NCBI RefSeq assembly: GCF_021018895.1
Contig: NC_079375.1
Coordinates: 24,159,475 to 24,223,474 of the forward strand
DNA length: 64,000 nucleotides
Reading direction: 5' to 3'
From: Seriola aureovittata
Taxonomy: Eukaryota; Chordata; Actinopteri; Carangiformes; Carangidae
The position numbers and the translations under genes were made by a program. The notes under the pieces are model-generated. The model ran no database searches. It was given only the letters and a program-made list of their open reading frames with translations, and was not told where the DNA came from. Of the stretch, positions 41,998-53,865 are shown piece by piece (position 1 is the first letter of the stretch; each line of letters starts with the position of its first letter).

Positions 41998-44900
41998 CAC
42001 CACCTACAGGTGCATTTAATACCTTTATTACCATCCAGGTGGTTTTTTTTTATAATAATCCTGGACAGCATCCTACTGTATGCTGCTGGCTAAAGCTCTT
42101 CTTCTTCTCTCCACTCTGATGGCGCAGTTCCCCCTTAGGCAGCAAAAACCAATCTTGACTGGGATCACATTGTGGGACACTAAGCAGTGTTGAGTGGAGT
42201 CAATACCTGGCAGAGATATAGTCAGACCTCAGCCCTAAAGAGAAATAGGAGCACATTAGATTGTCGCTACTGATGTATTCTCTCTGAGGGTCATTGGATT
42301 CATGTGCTAGTGTGTGTTTAGACTCGGAGGGTTGATCCAAGCTTCTGCTGAAGATAAGGAACTGTAATTGTTGAATAAAATATGTTTTATAAGGTTTTTG
42401 TTAACGTTCCTCGAGTAGTATTTATTTAACAAGTTGGTATCTACTTAGAAAGAAGAGGAACACTTACATATCATGCGTTTTTCAGTAAAAATGGCAGGGA
42501 CATTTTTCAAAATAAATTTTTTTGTGGCCCTCATTTACAGTTTCAGTTTGATGTACTTCATAAAATCCCTATAAACAGTTTATCCAACTGGTGAAATCCA
42601 GAAGAGGAGAGGGCAGGTAATAAAAATGTCCGTACGCTTGTCTGAGTCACCCTCAATTATTTCCATTTGCTCACAGCAATTAGGCTTTGGCAGCAGCAGT
42701 GGGTGATTTCTGGCCTTTTTTTGCCCCAGTTTTTGTCTTTCAGGCAACATGGAGGTTGTTGTTTTCTCAGAGGTTTTCAGACTGCATGGTGCACCGTCAC
42801 CGAGGGTGAGCGGGAGAGTTGAAGGGGGTGGAGGGAGAGAGGCGAAGATACTGTGAGGGTTGAAAGGGGTCACGATCACGCTGACGTGCTAAAGACAATG
42901 AGAATTTAGTGATTGTACTTTTGGCAAGCTGATTTGGCGTGCTTACCAACAGCTGCAGCAGCAGCAGCGGCGGCTGTGACACGCAGCTCCCGGGGGCAGT
43001 CACAGCACAAAATGAAGCCATTTTTGATAGTGTGAAACAACAGGAGCTAAACCGACCATCCATGAGAATCAGGTGCTCTTTTCCCATCCACACGTTTTTA
43101 TTTAAAATGACAACTTGAATGAAAAAAAAAAACACTTGAAATATTGCAGGAAAGCTGTTGAGGTGGAAAAGTTGGTGTATTGATAAAAAGCAAACAGATT
43201 AGTGAGTAAATCATCACATACCTGAAGGATGTGACATAAACATCCACTCAAGATGGAAACCTGGCTACTGCGTGATTTGCAAAGACGTGCTAACTAATGA
43301 TAGCACATTGTTGGACCTGCCCTACCTGCTCTCTCATTGTTGCCTGAAAGGAAGATGTGCAAAGCTCATGTAATCGTTTTATTTACAGTTAATATTCTCT
43401 CAGAAAGATCCAAGACTTGAACATCAATCATAGATGAGGCAGCAAAGCTTTGTTCTCTGTGCTGAAGTGTAAGGTCCCTACCAAGGGAACTAAGCACATT
43501 AGCACATTAATAATACAGCGATTTATATAATACAATCATTCCAATATGTTGTTGCACTACCATTATTTCGAAATCTCGTCATAATGTTTAAATGTTGCCA
43601 ATATAAATGCTGCTTTGCTTCCGTTCCCACGTCCCAGTGTACTGCAGTAAACCAGAGGACCTGTAGCTGAATTCCACAAACAATTGTGGTATTTTTTACA
43701 GCAGTTAAAATCTTCATGAACTATAACTGATGGAAAAATCCTGCAGTGGAGAATTAAATTAAACATGTCCTTAATATTAAATTTAACAAGGTTAAAGCTT
43801 CCTCCTCCAAACTGAACTGAAAATAGTCTGCATCAATCATTTAGTGAACTGTAAAATGGTGGAAATGACAGAAAATGCAACTGTGAACCATTTAAAACAA
43901 AAATAAAAATAATATATATTTATAAATATATTTAAAAATCAGCATTTGACAGCCAGTGTTCAGCGGTGGTGTTACATGTCTAACGTATTTCACCTTGACT
44001 TTGTCACCTCAAATAACCCTGTTGAAAATGTCTGCTTCCTTTTTAAAGACCAAGAAAGTGTCTGTCTGGTGACAGCAGCAAAAAAAAGCTGCATCATCTC
44101 ATTAGATCAGGAAACTTCTCACTTAAACCCCGGACTTCAGCTGGCACTTGCCACACAGTATAAAAATAATGCTTGTCTTTTTAAAAGTAATATGTGACTT
44201 CTCTTTGTTAGGAATTCAGCTCACACTAACAAGGATCTCTTTTTAAGTCGGCAAAGAAAGTTTCTGCCACTAATTTACCGAGTGACAACACCGAAAATCA
44301 CATTGAAATTCTTTAAGCTCACAAAGTTTAGTCAATAACGTCGACTTCTTGAAGCACTTTGTGGGTAGAAGCTGGGTACGGCTGGACACAGATTGTTGCA
44401 TCATTAAAGGTTTAGATGAAACGTGTCAGACGGAGTCTTCCTGACAGTAACACATCAGCTCCGGCAGACAGTAAATGAAAAGACCCGGGGTCAGAACGAA
44501 TGATCTTTCTCTTTACGAAAAGGTCTTCATTTGCAACGTGTCCGTTTGACCCGGAGCGCCATCCCTGTTGTGCTTTTTGCACTTTGCCATGAAGGAGGGG
44601 AGAAGGGTTACTAGATAGCCAGGTTTTTTGTTTTTTTTTCCCTAGCACTGAACTTACTCACCATAACATCCACAGGAGACCGGGTTGAAAAGCCGAGCGC
44701 CCTGGGATAAGCTGACCTTTGGCACACGCTGCTTATCTCATCACACCGCACTGTGGAAAAACTCTCAAGACAACTTTCTCTATTAAGAAACATGAAAGGA
44801 AAGTTGAAATGTTGGAATATGTTGAAATCACAGAATGTGATTTCTTGAACAGACCTCTTCAGAATAGATAAGTCTCCCTGTGAACTTGACACAGATGCTC

Positions 44901-45594
44901 CTGTGGGCTTCTCGCTCCGCAGTGTGGAAAAACCTTTTAAGTTTCTGGCAAATATATCCCAGTTTTCTGTGTGATGTGTCAGTCAATATACTTCTTGATG
45001 CTGTATAGACCTATAACAGGCTGTTTCATTACAGCATGAAAGTTATACGTGGCGCTAATATACATGATTATACAAGTGCAGCCCAGGGGAAATACTGTAC
45101 TCAAGCCATAGAGCGAAATACAGCTTTCTGAAAACTCAGCAACCACACTGTAATAAGTGCACACATGTATAGAATAAGGTAAAGACTTTTCTGTCATTCT
45201 GAATTTACACATTTTCATGGATCTAATTCACTGTATGATTGAACGTCCTTCAAAGTAAAGGACACTATCCGTTATTGTCCTCATCGACAACTAATATGAC
45301 ACTCCTAACAGCACAGTGATATTGTTTCTCAGTGTCTTCTCAGTTGAAATACACTGAAATGCTGTGGTGATGGATAAAAGAAACCATTGGCAGGAGGTCG
45401 CAGACCGCGGCCTCCACGACGTGTCCAAGTCCCACACTTTGGCCATTTGTGGCCCATTTGGAAATGCCTTTCCATCCTCTGACGCAGCCGGACAACATGT
45501 CTTATGAACTACCTTCTTTTGGGGGATACCCCAAGGTTGGGTGATAGTACTGATAGTTCTGGTTCAGATGACAAAATGAAGAAGGTTTGCATGC

Positions 45595-45876
45595 TAGAGC
45601 CCAACTTCATCAGCTGATATCGGCCTATCACAGATATACTGTATCAGTATCGGCGCATATATGAATACTTCTATTAAGAAGCAATAATGCAGTGGAAATG
45701 CTCCGGTCAAGTTATATAAACAGCGTTTTCTGTATATTTGATCCTTTGTTTTCATTCAAGTTAAATATATACTTGAATATATATATATATATTTATAACT
45801 GTTTCACTGCACTAATGTCATTTTGGACAACAAAGTTTATTGTTAAACTGTAAAATATCCTGCTTTCATTACATAT

Positions 45877-45917
<41 letters not shown>

Positions 45918-45976
45918 GAAGTCTTTTACTCCCTAATATCGGCATCGGCCCCAAAAATCCAATATTGGTCGGGCCC
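45595..45976. mobile_element. MITE of the 'tatcggcatcggcc' type
   Basis: The left end tagagcccaac with nearby gctgatatcggcc and the inverted right end gggcccgacc with gccgatgccgatatt form eroded inverted ends. The repeated atcggc/tatcggc motifs are diagnostic of an abundant fish repeat that I associate with hAT-type elements. The interior has expanded into TA microsatellites (about 45780-45792 and 45879-45915). Confidence 0.65.
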
Positions 45977-48900
45977 ACTTTACACAGTCACTAGCTCTGT
46001 GTACAACTCCATGCGTGCCTTCAAACCACGACTTGACAGTGTTCACTTTTACCCCCTTTAGTACAATCCAGCATGTCAAAACAACTAAGACATGCAAAAG
46101 ACGCAGAGTTCTGGAGGACTGCAGGAGGAAGAGGAGGATGAGGAGGAGGTTCTGACGGCAGGCTTTTCACCTCGCCTTCAAGTGTGGCTATTCAGAACAG
46201 GTGTAAGAGCGTTTGCCTTTAGGCATCGTCAGACTGGGATGAGTTGTGACTGAGTTCACTTGAGGCGTACTTCAGACTTAACAGCACCATGCTGCTTCCC
46301 CTTTTCTTATGAGGAAAAACAGTCATTACTCGCTCAGGTCCGAGAGGTCCTCGTCAGGTCCTCTAAACACAAGTCACTTTAGGCATTTGAGCAAATAACC
46401 AATGCTGTCATTTTTTCTGCTGAGGACAGTCTGTAAATGAAATAAAACAACATGAACAGTCAAAGCCTCGCAGGCACAGACATGGAAACATAATAAAGCA
46501 CTGTGATACAGTTAAAACCCCTGCAGCTACTTTTGATATGACCTTTTCACCACATGTGCACTACACAGCCAACACAAATTCACTGGATAGTAAAATACAA
46601 TGCATTGCATACGGTTGAGAAAATAACTGGAACCTTGGTGCTATCATAACGACATGCTGAGCTCCGTGCTGCTGTTTTTGCACGTGTAATCTTACAACTC
46701 TAAGGGCCAGTTCGTAAGATGTGCTGTCCGACCATCCCGTCCGCCTGGAAGGAGAATAGAGCCCAGTTAAAACGCTGCCCAGGCTTTTAAATTAACAACA
46801 GGATGAAGCTTCCAATGTCAGTCCTGAAATATTTTGTGTGTGTGCAACACATCAGCCAAGATATTGTCCAGATTTAATAGTTGTGCCATACACTATATGG
46901 AGTCCTGAAGTGAAGTCGAAGGAGCTTTTTTGGGTCCTGGCTCCAGACGTAAAAGTCACGTTCATTAGATATTATGTGACTGACAGTTGGGGCACTTAAC
47001 AGCTGCTTTACAAAATGTCTGGTTCTTTGATAAAAAGTTGAAAGTACAAGCTTGTGCACATAAACGTTTTGGGGGAGAAGTTAGCTATGATTGCCAAGGT
47101 GCATTTTGGCAAGAAACATCCAATCACCAAGTTTAAACTTCTGTCACATGACCAAGCGTCTGCTACAGATCATGATGCTGAGAAAACTGGAAACACAATC
47201 TGCAGATGAAATCGGTTCAGTTTTAAACTCTGTGTTAGTTTTGATAGAATTCAGCAGCTAAAGCGTTGTGTATTGTTAGCAACTGCTAAGCCTCTGTGTT
47301 GTGTATTCCTTACCTTTCTGATCTGTGCCTCTGATTGGCTTCCTCTCTATAGAAATGGCGTCCAAGTATTGTAGTGTTTAGACTCGTCCAAAACCACTTC
47401 AAAATGTCCATCAGTGCCTGCATATTACCATTGCACATCATTTTCATAGTCAGGAAACCAAGTTAAATATATTAATAAAAGTGGATTAAACCAACAACGG
47501 TGAGTGTAATTAGTTTTACAATTTTCATAAAGACAATTAAATAAACCAAGACTCTGTGGCGCTTCTTCACTTGGACCCTGTTGAAGAACAGACACTTTCT
47601 CATGCATGCATTACCTTGCTGTTTAAGTCCTCAATCACTGCACTTATCCTAGCGATCTGCCTATCAGACAAATTTGAAAAGTGCATAGCTTATCCAACTC
47701 CTCTTGCAGGGATTTGTTGCTGTTTGGCAGTAGCACAGTGCTGATTCCCTTAAGCCTCAAAAGCACTGCAGGAATTTATCTCCATTAAGAAACAGGATTA
47801 AAAGGCATGGTGGTTCAAGGGGTTTTCCACAGCAGGCTTGGTACCGCTAGCTTCTTCTACTGCGGGCCGAAATAGCACTCTCACTCACTGTCCAGTTATT
47901 AAATAGTCTAAGATAAATGGTGATTACTTTGCCTTCAAAGACCCTTTTGTTAATGTCAGTGAATGGTCATTATCTAGTGACTTGTGCATCGTTTGGAGAA
48001 GAGAGATGACCATGTGCAGTTAGCTGCAGATATATGAATGCCACACAGGATTATTGGTTCACTTCTAGTGCTTTTCACTGCAGATTCTAGTAAGGTTAAC
48101 TTGGTCATACTGATCAGTAGAGTCACCCATTCTCATTAATGTCATTCATTTTTGGATCTAGTGAAGGATATGTGTTAAGCCTCCATCCTGATCCCACTTC
48201 TCCAACCTTTGGGCTCAGTAAAATACCTGATTTAACTGTGGGAAGTGGCGCCTCCTTTACCCTCCTATCTTTGAGAACACTGTCAGTTGCAACAGGGACC
48301 TTTTATAATGTGAGTGTCTGACCTGAGATTGAGAGGTTGAAAGTCCACAATTGAGCCCTATGGAGGTCTCTCCTGGTGTGACCTGTCAGGGTTCACACCT
48401 CTCCACAGCAATCATTCAAAGCCTTTTGAATTGTGCAACATAACACTTTGACCTGCAGCACGCAACAATATCGGCGTCTTTTTCAAACTGACAAGCCTCT
48501 GTGCGCGACATAATGGATGTAGCTCCACACGTCTGTAGCTTTATTTATACATCGTATTTCAAGTTGCCTCTGCTTTTTAGAGGCCACGGAGGTTTTGACC
48601 TAATAATTGTAGAATGGTGTGAGATGTAGGCAGTTTATCAGTTTAAAAGTTCATATTTTTCTAAAACTGGATGGATTGAATCATATCGAAGTCCACAGTG
48701 AGGTTCTCAACCTTTTTTAAAATGTTGTAAAATGCTGTTAGACCTCAAATTCCAAGTGAGAGCTATTTATCATCTACTCAGAAATCTCATATGGATATCA
48801 TATTATTTTAGAGACGAATGTAAGACACGAAATAATTAAATAAACATGAATATCCTGTTCTTTTGTGTGAATAAATCGCCTAGAATAAAATTTAGGAAGC

Positions 48901-49975
48901 ACTTGTGCCTGCTCTCTCCACCTAAGCCGTTCAAAACTTCTGCTAAGAACTGTTAATCAGGATTATTTCCTTATTATGCTGCTTATGCTGAGTCATTAAA
49001 AGTATCCCACCTTTCATGGCCACAGACTCGTTTCCGAAGAAAACAACAAGAGAAGTTTTAATCAGATAAAATTTTTTGAAGGATTTGGGGACCGTTCACT
49101 TGGGGAGTGGTTTTATACAGAGGATTATCAATGAATTACCCAGGATTATAGACCAGATTTGTGGAAATCTCAAGTGATAACAATCCACAGACAAAGACTC
49201 TGGCAGCCGCATATTCTTAATGATTATCATCCTATGGACAAGCTGGAAAATGGCCCAGAGTTATCGCTATTCCGGCATGTCGGAAGCCTATTATGGCAGT
49301 CAATAACCAGAGCTATCTGTGGTTGGCAAGCTACAGTGCAGCAACCCGTCAATACAAATTCCTCTCAGCCCTCACCACATATCCACACATCCATTGATTG
49401 TAGTGATTTAGACGCTGCGCCACAGATGTGTTAAGAGATTCAGTGTTTCATGTGCTCTTTGCATTACAGGTAATAAATCATTTGTCGCAAAGGTCCCTCG
49501 CAGGGTGACAAAATCAATATCAGTTTATCAAGGGAGCAAGACCAGGGAGCGCTCAGTCGACATGTGGCCTCAATCTGAGCCGGTGCTTCTGCACGTACAT
49601 ACCTGGTCAGGAGGGCTTCATAAGGTAGATACACTGAAGCAGTCATGCATCAGATCAATACTCTGCCAGTACTCTTAGCACAATATTTTCTAAAGCAATA
49701 GTTATAAGATTCATATGAATACAAAAAGTTGATAATTTGAAGCCGTCAGTCACAAAAAGTGTGAACATGAAACCAACTTTACATGAGTTATTTGGGTTGA
49801 ACTGGAGTTCAGTAGCAATTTGTCACTACGGCAAGTCGGCTGGAACTCAACAGTCAATGAGAGAAGTGGTATTTTTTTTTATTCTCATTTCATCAAGCCA
49901 CATATAAAGTCTCATTTAGCTTATCAGTGCAGGTTGAAGCATAACAACTCCAGCTAACGGTAGAAACACCTGACC

Positions 49976-50400
49976 TGTTTTCCTTTGGCCCTGCGTTCAC
50001 CTCTCCGGACCTTCTCCCTCTCCACCTGTCTGCTGGATGTCCTCGATATGTTCCCACATTTTCCCGTCACCTGATCACCACACCCACCTGTACACCTGGT
50101 CCTCATTCCTCATATATATTCCCCCTGGCTTATATACCTCCTCTCTATCCATCGTGCCAAATCATCTATCTTGTTCACTTGCCGTTTCTGCCTGTAAGTA
50201 TCCTGTCCCCATCCTTGTTACGTTGCTGACTAATCTGCTCTCTGTGTCTGTCTATTACCTGCCGTTACTATTGGAATTCGTTTGCTGCTTGGTGCTGGAT
50301 GTACGACTGGTTATTGACCAAAGTCTCCTTTAACGTCTGTTAGTTTCAACCTGCCTGGGGCTTCTTCACCGTTACCTTTATCTGAACTGTTACAAACACA
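49976..50400 (+). mobile_element. Second solo-LTR-like block
   Basis: A pyrimidine-rich block with ctccggaccttctccctctc, cacctgtctgctggatgtcctcgat, cacctggtcctcattcc, a TATA-like catatatattcccc and cttatatacc, and an end near gaactgttacaaacaca. This resembles gypsy-type LTRs of fish genomes as I remember them. It lacks internal coding sequence. It differs from the block at 29.2 kb, so two LTR families may be present. Edges are approximate. Confidence 0.45.
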
Positions 50401-51670
50401 CTTCAGTGTGTCAGCTATGTCACCATAGCTGAGGCTATTCAGTGTCAAGGCCTTCCATACTTTGCCCTCTCTATTTAAACTCTGCCATCAATATGAGACA
50501 TCGAACAGATCCCCTCTTCTATGTAAGTAATGCTAAAATACTGGCAATGATTTTATTTTAAATTAATGTGTATATTGGCACCATCTACCTCTGAATCACA
50601 GCATAGCTTACTTCACCTCTCCTCGTTCCTCAGCTGACCTGGAAAACCTTCCAGTCCGCCACCGTGACAGACATCTCAATTCCCTTATTAAAAAAAGAAC
50701 AGAGCCACGCTGACGTAGCACAGAGAGCAACATGGTCCATGTTAGGAGGAGGTTGGGGTGGATGAATGGGAGTGACATACAGGAGGCCACTGGTAGGACA
50801 GATATGGTTGGAGCACTTGTTGTCCTGTTCAGAGGAGCAGGGATCCAGGGGCGAGGTCACAGCATGGCGGCGGCTTTGAGCGAGGAAACATGAGTCTTAT
50901 TTCAGACCGATACACCTCTTTAGTGGGAAGCTTTAGTGACTGTACGCTGTTCTCGTACTACATCACTGCAGTTTTGTTCCGTGACAAATAACTGCTTCAA
51001 CTGACTCGTAATATCACCAGCGAGTTTAGATTTCATTTACGTCTTGATTGAGTTAAAATGATTGAGTTCTTAATTAATGAAGGAAGCATAAAACAACTCT
51101 CAGCATTCATCGGAGAGGTTTTACTTTTCAGTTTTGGCCATTTTCTCATTTTAACATTTATCATGGTTAATTTAATAAACAGACAGTCTTTGAAGCTGTC
51201 AACTTTTTAATTAAATATCAGTTTCTGTCAGGTTGAAAATCTCCGTACGTCAGGTAGAAAGAATATTTTGATGCTACTTGATTTCCACTTTCACCAAAAC
51301 ACTTAGGCTACAAGATAATTTCTGCACATTTCCAGACATCTTCATTACCTAGATAATTGCTTAATGAATTGACAAACAGAATATCAATAAATACTGATGC
51401 AAATACTTTGAGAAATAAAACCTATAGTTGATTTATGTGCTTCCAGTGTCTGAGCAGTAACTGTATGAATTGGTTTGACGGATCTGCTCACACTGTAAAT
51501 ACAAAATGCAGGTTTGTAATGAATGTGCAGATGCTTGTCAACCTGTTTATTCAGGGGGAAACAGGCAGAGATATTTCACGTTCACTTTTATCACGTTGGG
51601 TGACATCAGTACACTGCTGTGCTGGCAGTAGTTATTATTATTTGGACAGTGCATCACATTATCTCTGCAG

Positions 51671-51856
51671 ATACAAAGTCCAAGGCACACAAAGCTCTTA
51701 GCACCTGCAGACCGACAGCTGATCCAGCTGTGCCGTCATCATCAGAAACCAACGACATTTCAGGTGATGAGTCAGAGGAAAGGATGTGTCGTTTCTCTGA
51801 AAACACGTTGCCTCGATTCCTCTCTCCTCGCGTCGTTTCCTTGTGTCTTTTACGAG
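51671..51856 (+). CDS. Weak candidate cassette exon (hypothetical)
   Basis: Between a cattatctctgcag acceptor and a GAG|GTAAGA donor lie 186 bp, exactly 62 codons. The flanking astrotactin exons D and E meet in phase 0; read in phase 0, this segment has no stop (IQSPRHTKLLAPADRQLIQL at its start, FPCVFYE at its end). Inclusion would add 62 residues inside an EGF-like module, between two adjacent cysteines, which argues against a normal product. I recognise no family. Length, phase and splice sites could coincide by chance in a 24.7-kb intron. Confidence 0.15.
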
Positions 51857-52274
51857 GTAAGAGCCAAGTGAGGGGAATGGGGAGACGTTTTAAGGTAATG
51901 AGAAGCAGCCATAGTTGAGCTCTGAGTTCTTCTGTTTACACCATATAAGATCCTCAAATGCGGCTTATCTACCCAGCAGATGGTATTTCATTTGTGCAGC
52001 ACACTACAACAGGTCATTCAAGCATATATATTCATGTTACAGTTGATTGAAGTTTGAACATTTAGTTTATTTGTGAAAAGAAGTAAATACTTCTTTGATG
52101 CATGTGGTATTTACTTTACTGGTTGTCAGTTGCTTCTCTATTATCGATTTTAACTCGGATTGATTTTCCTCTTGGTTGTAATTGTGTCTCACAGAAGGCT
52201 TGGATGGAAAAAGACTAATACGACACTCACTGTAACACAAAAAAAAAAATATTGAAAAGAAAAGAAAAGAGGTA

Positions 52275-53315
52275 AATACAACCCCTGGAGCAAACTGACA
52301 TTACAATTAGGTTCTTCAGTCTTTCTTCAAAAGTAAACTAAACAGTAATTGAAGCATGTGCAAAAGGTTTGAGCACGTGTAACTACTTGTAAACACTTAG
52401 ACTTCATTAAGTCATTAGTTTTTAATTGATTCATTAGGACGTTTTAGGCAGGTGAAGAACTGTCAACAGGAATTGCTGACAGTTCCAGAGCATAATAAAT
52501 TCTCTTCAGAACTTGTGGTTACACTTTAACAACCATGGACTCCTTTAAGCAACTGACTGAGGATCTGAAAATGAAGCTAACTCATGCCTACGCAGCAGGG
52601 GAGGCTATAAAAAGATATCAAAGCACTTCCAGCCTCAAATTTCTACTGTCTGAAATGTCGTTAAGAGGAAGTCAAAACAAGTTCTGGAAGACCAAGAAAA
52701 GTTTCAGATCAAACTGCACGTCTGCTGGACAGAAAAGACAGACCAAAACGTAGTATCACTGCGAAGGAGCTGCAGGAAGCCGGATACAGGGGATGGCGGT
52801 GCACGGTTCCACAAACTAGGTTTACATAGAACATCCTGACAATTGTTGAACATGAGGTTGGAAATAATAATCTTTGGGCTCGTGTAGCAGCCAGTGACAC
52901 AGGAAACATTGCACAAATGGAGGGAAGAATAGATTCCACTACATATAAGCGAATTCCGGATGCAAATGACCTGCAGGCAGTCAGGACTGACAATGAACGA
53001 AAGCATACCGCAAAGTCCAACATGAACTGCTTCAATTAATGCAAGCAGAAGTTTTTGGAACGACCCCCAGATCCCCCCTGACTTGAACATAATTGAAAAT
53101 CTGTGGGTAGATCTTAAACATGCTGTGAGTGTAAGACAGCCTCGGAACTTGAAGCGATCTGCAGGAAGAAAGGGTGAAAACAGAAAGATACTGGTTACAA
53201 AAAGCTATCTTTTAAGTTCATGAACATAAAATATGACATAAAATAAAAAAATATCAGTGCATTAATATTTGAACAAAAGGCTCATTTAATGTCCGTTTGC
53301 TGCAGGGGTTGTATT
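52275..53315 (+). mobile_element. Tc1/mariner-type transposon, decayed, with both TIRs
   Basis: The ends match as inverted repeats over 21 bp with one mismatch: aatacaacccctggagcaa... at 52275-52295 and ...ctgcaggggttgtatt at 53295-53315. A frame from ATG 52535 (ccATGG context) begins MDSFKQLTEDLKMKLTHAYA and corresponds to the N-terminal helix-turn-helix region of Tc1 transposases. Downstream, in shifted frames, are TDNERKHTAKSN (family: QQDNDPKHTAK, with the second catalytic Asp) and PDLNIIENLWVDLKHAVSVR (family: SPDLNPIE-LW). Stops and frame changes make it inactive. Confidence 0.85.
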
Positions 53316-53319
53316 AACT

Positions 53320-53865
53320 TCTCACATCAGCAAAATGTGTAATTTTCCCACGGGGTGGTCAAACCTTTGCATACAACACCACAGTAATACTGGGTAGTTC
53401 CTCCCTTTGCTCCCTCAACAGCTTCAGTTCTTCTTGGCATAGACGCTGGAAACTTTCCTCCGAGACACCACATCATTTCTGCAGATTTGTGTGTGTATGT
53501 GTTCTACTGGATTCAGATCTGGAGACTGGGGGGGGGGGGCAACTGAAGTTCACTGAACTCACTTTTCACGATCATGAAACCAGTTTGAGATGACTTTAGC
53601 TTTGTGACATGGAGCGTGATCGTGCTGGAAGTCGCCATTAGAAGATGGTGAACTGTGGCCGTGAAGGGACGAACGTGGTCAGCAACAATACTCAGAGAGG
53701 CTGCGACATTCAAACCATGATCGATTGGTCAAGAAAAAAACATTCCCCACACGATTACACCACCACCACTGGTAGACTGGTCTGTTGACACAACATGGAT
53801 TCATGCTGTCGATGGCAAATTTTGACCCCACCATCTGCTGCGCAGTCAGTGCGTTCCTGGCCTAA
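53320..53865 (-). pseudogene. Tc1-like transposase remnant, C-terminal half, minus strand
   Basis: Read on the minus strand from about 53860 leftwards, the frames give a GGGVIVWGMFF-like block, LSIVADHVRPF, SSNGDFQHDHAPCHKAKVIS, NWFHD and SPDLNPVEH, separated by shifts. These are the central and C-terminal blocks of a Tc1 transposase, including the DxAPxH motif around the second catalytic Asp (here H-D-H-A-P-C-H) and the PDLNP-E motif with the last acidic residue. A G10 run disrupts it. It abuts the right TIR of the plus-strand Tc1 element. Confidence 0.8.
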
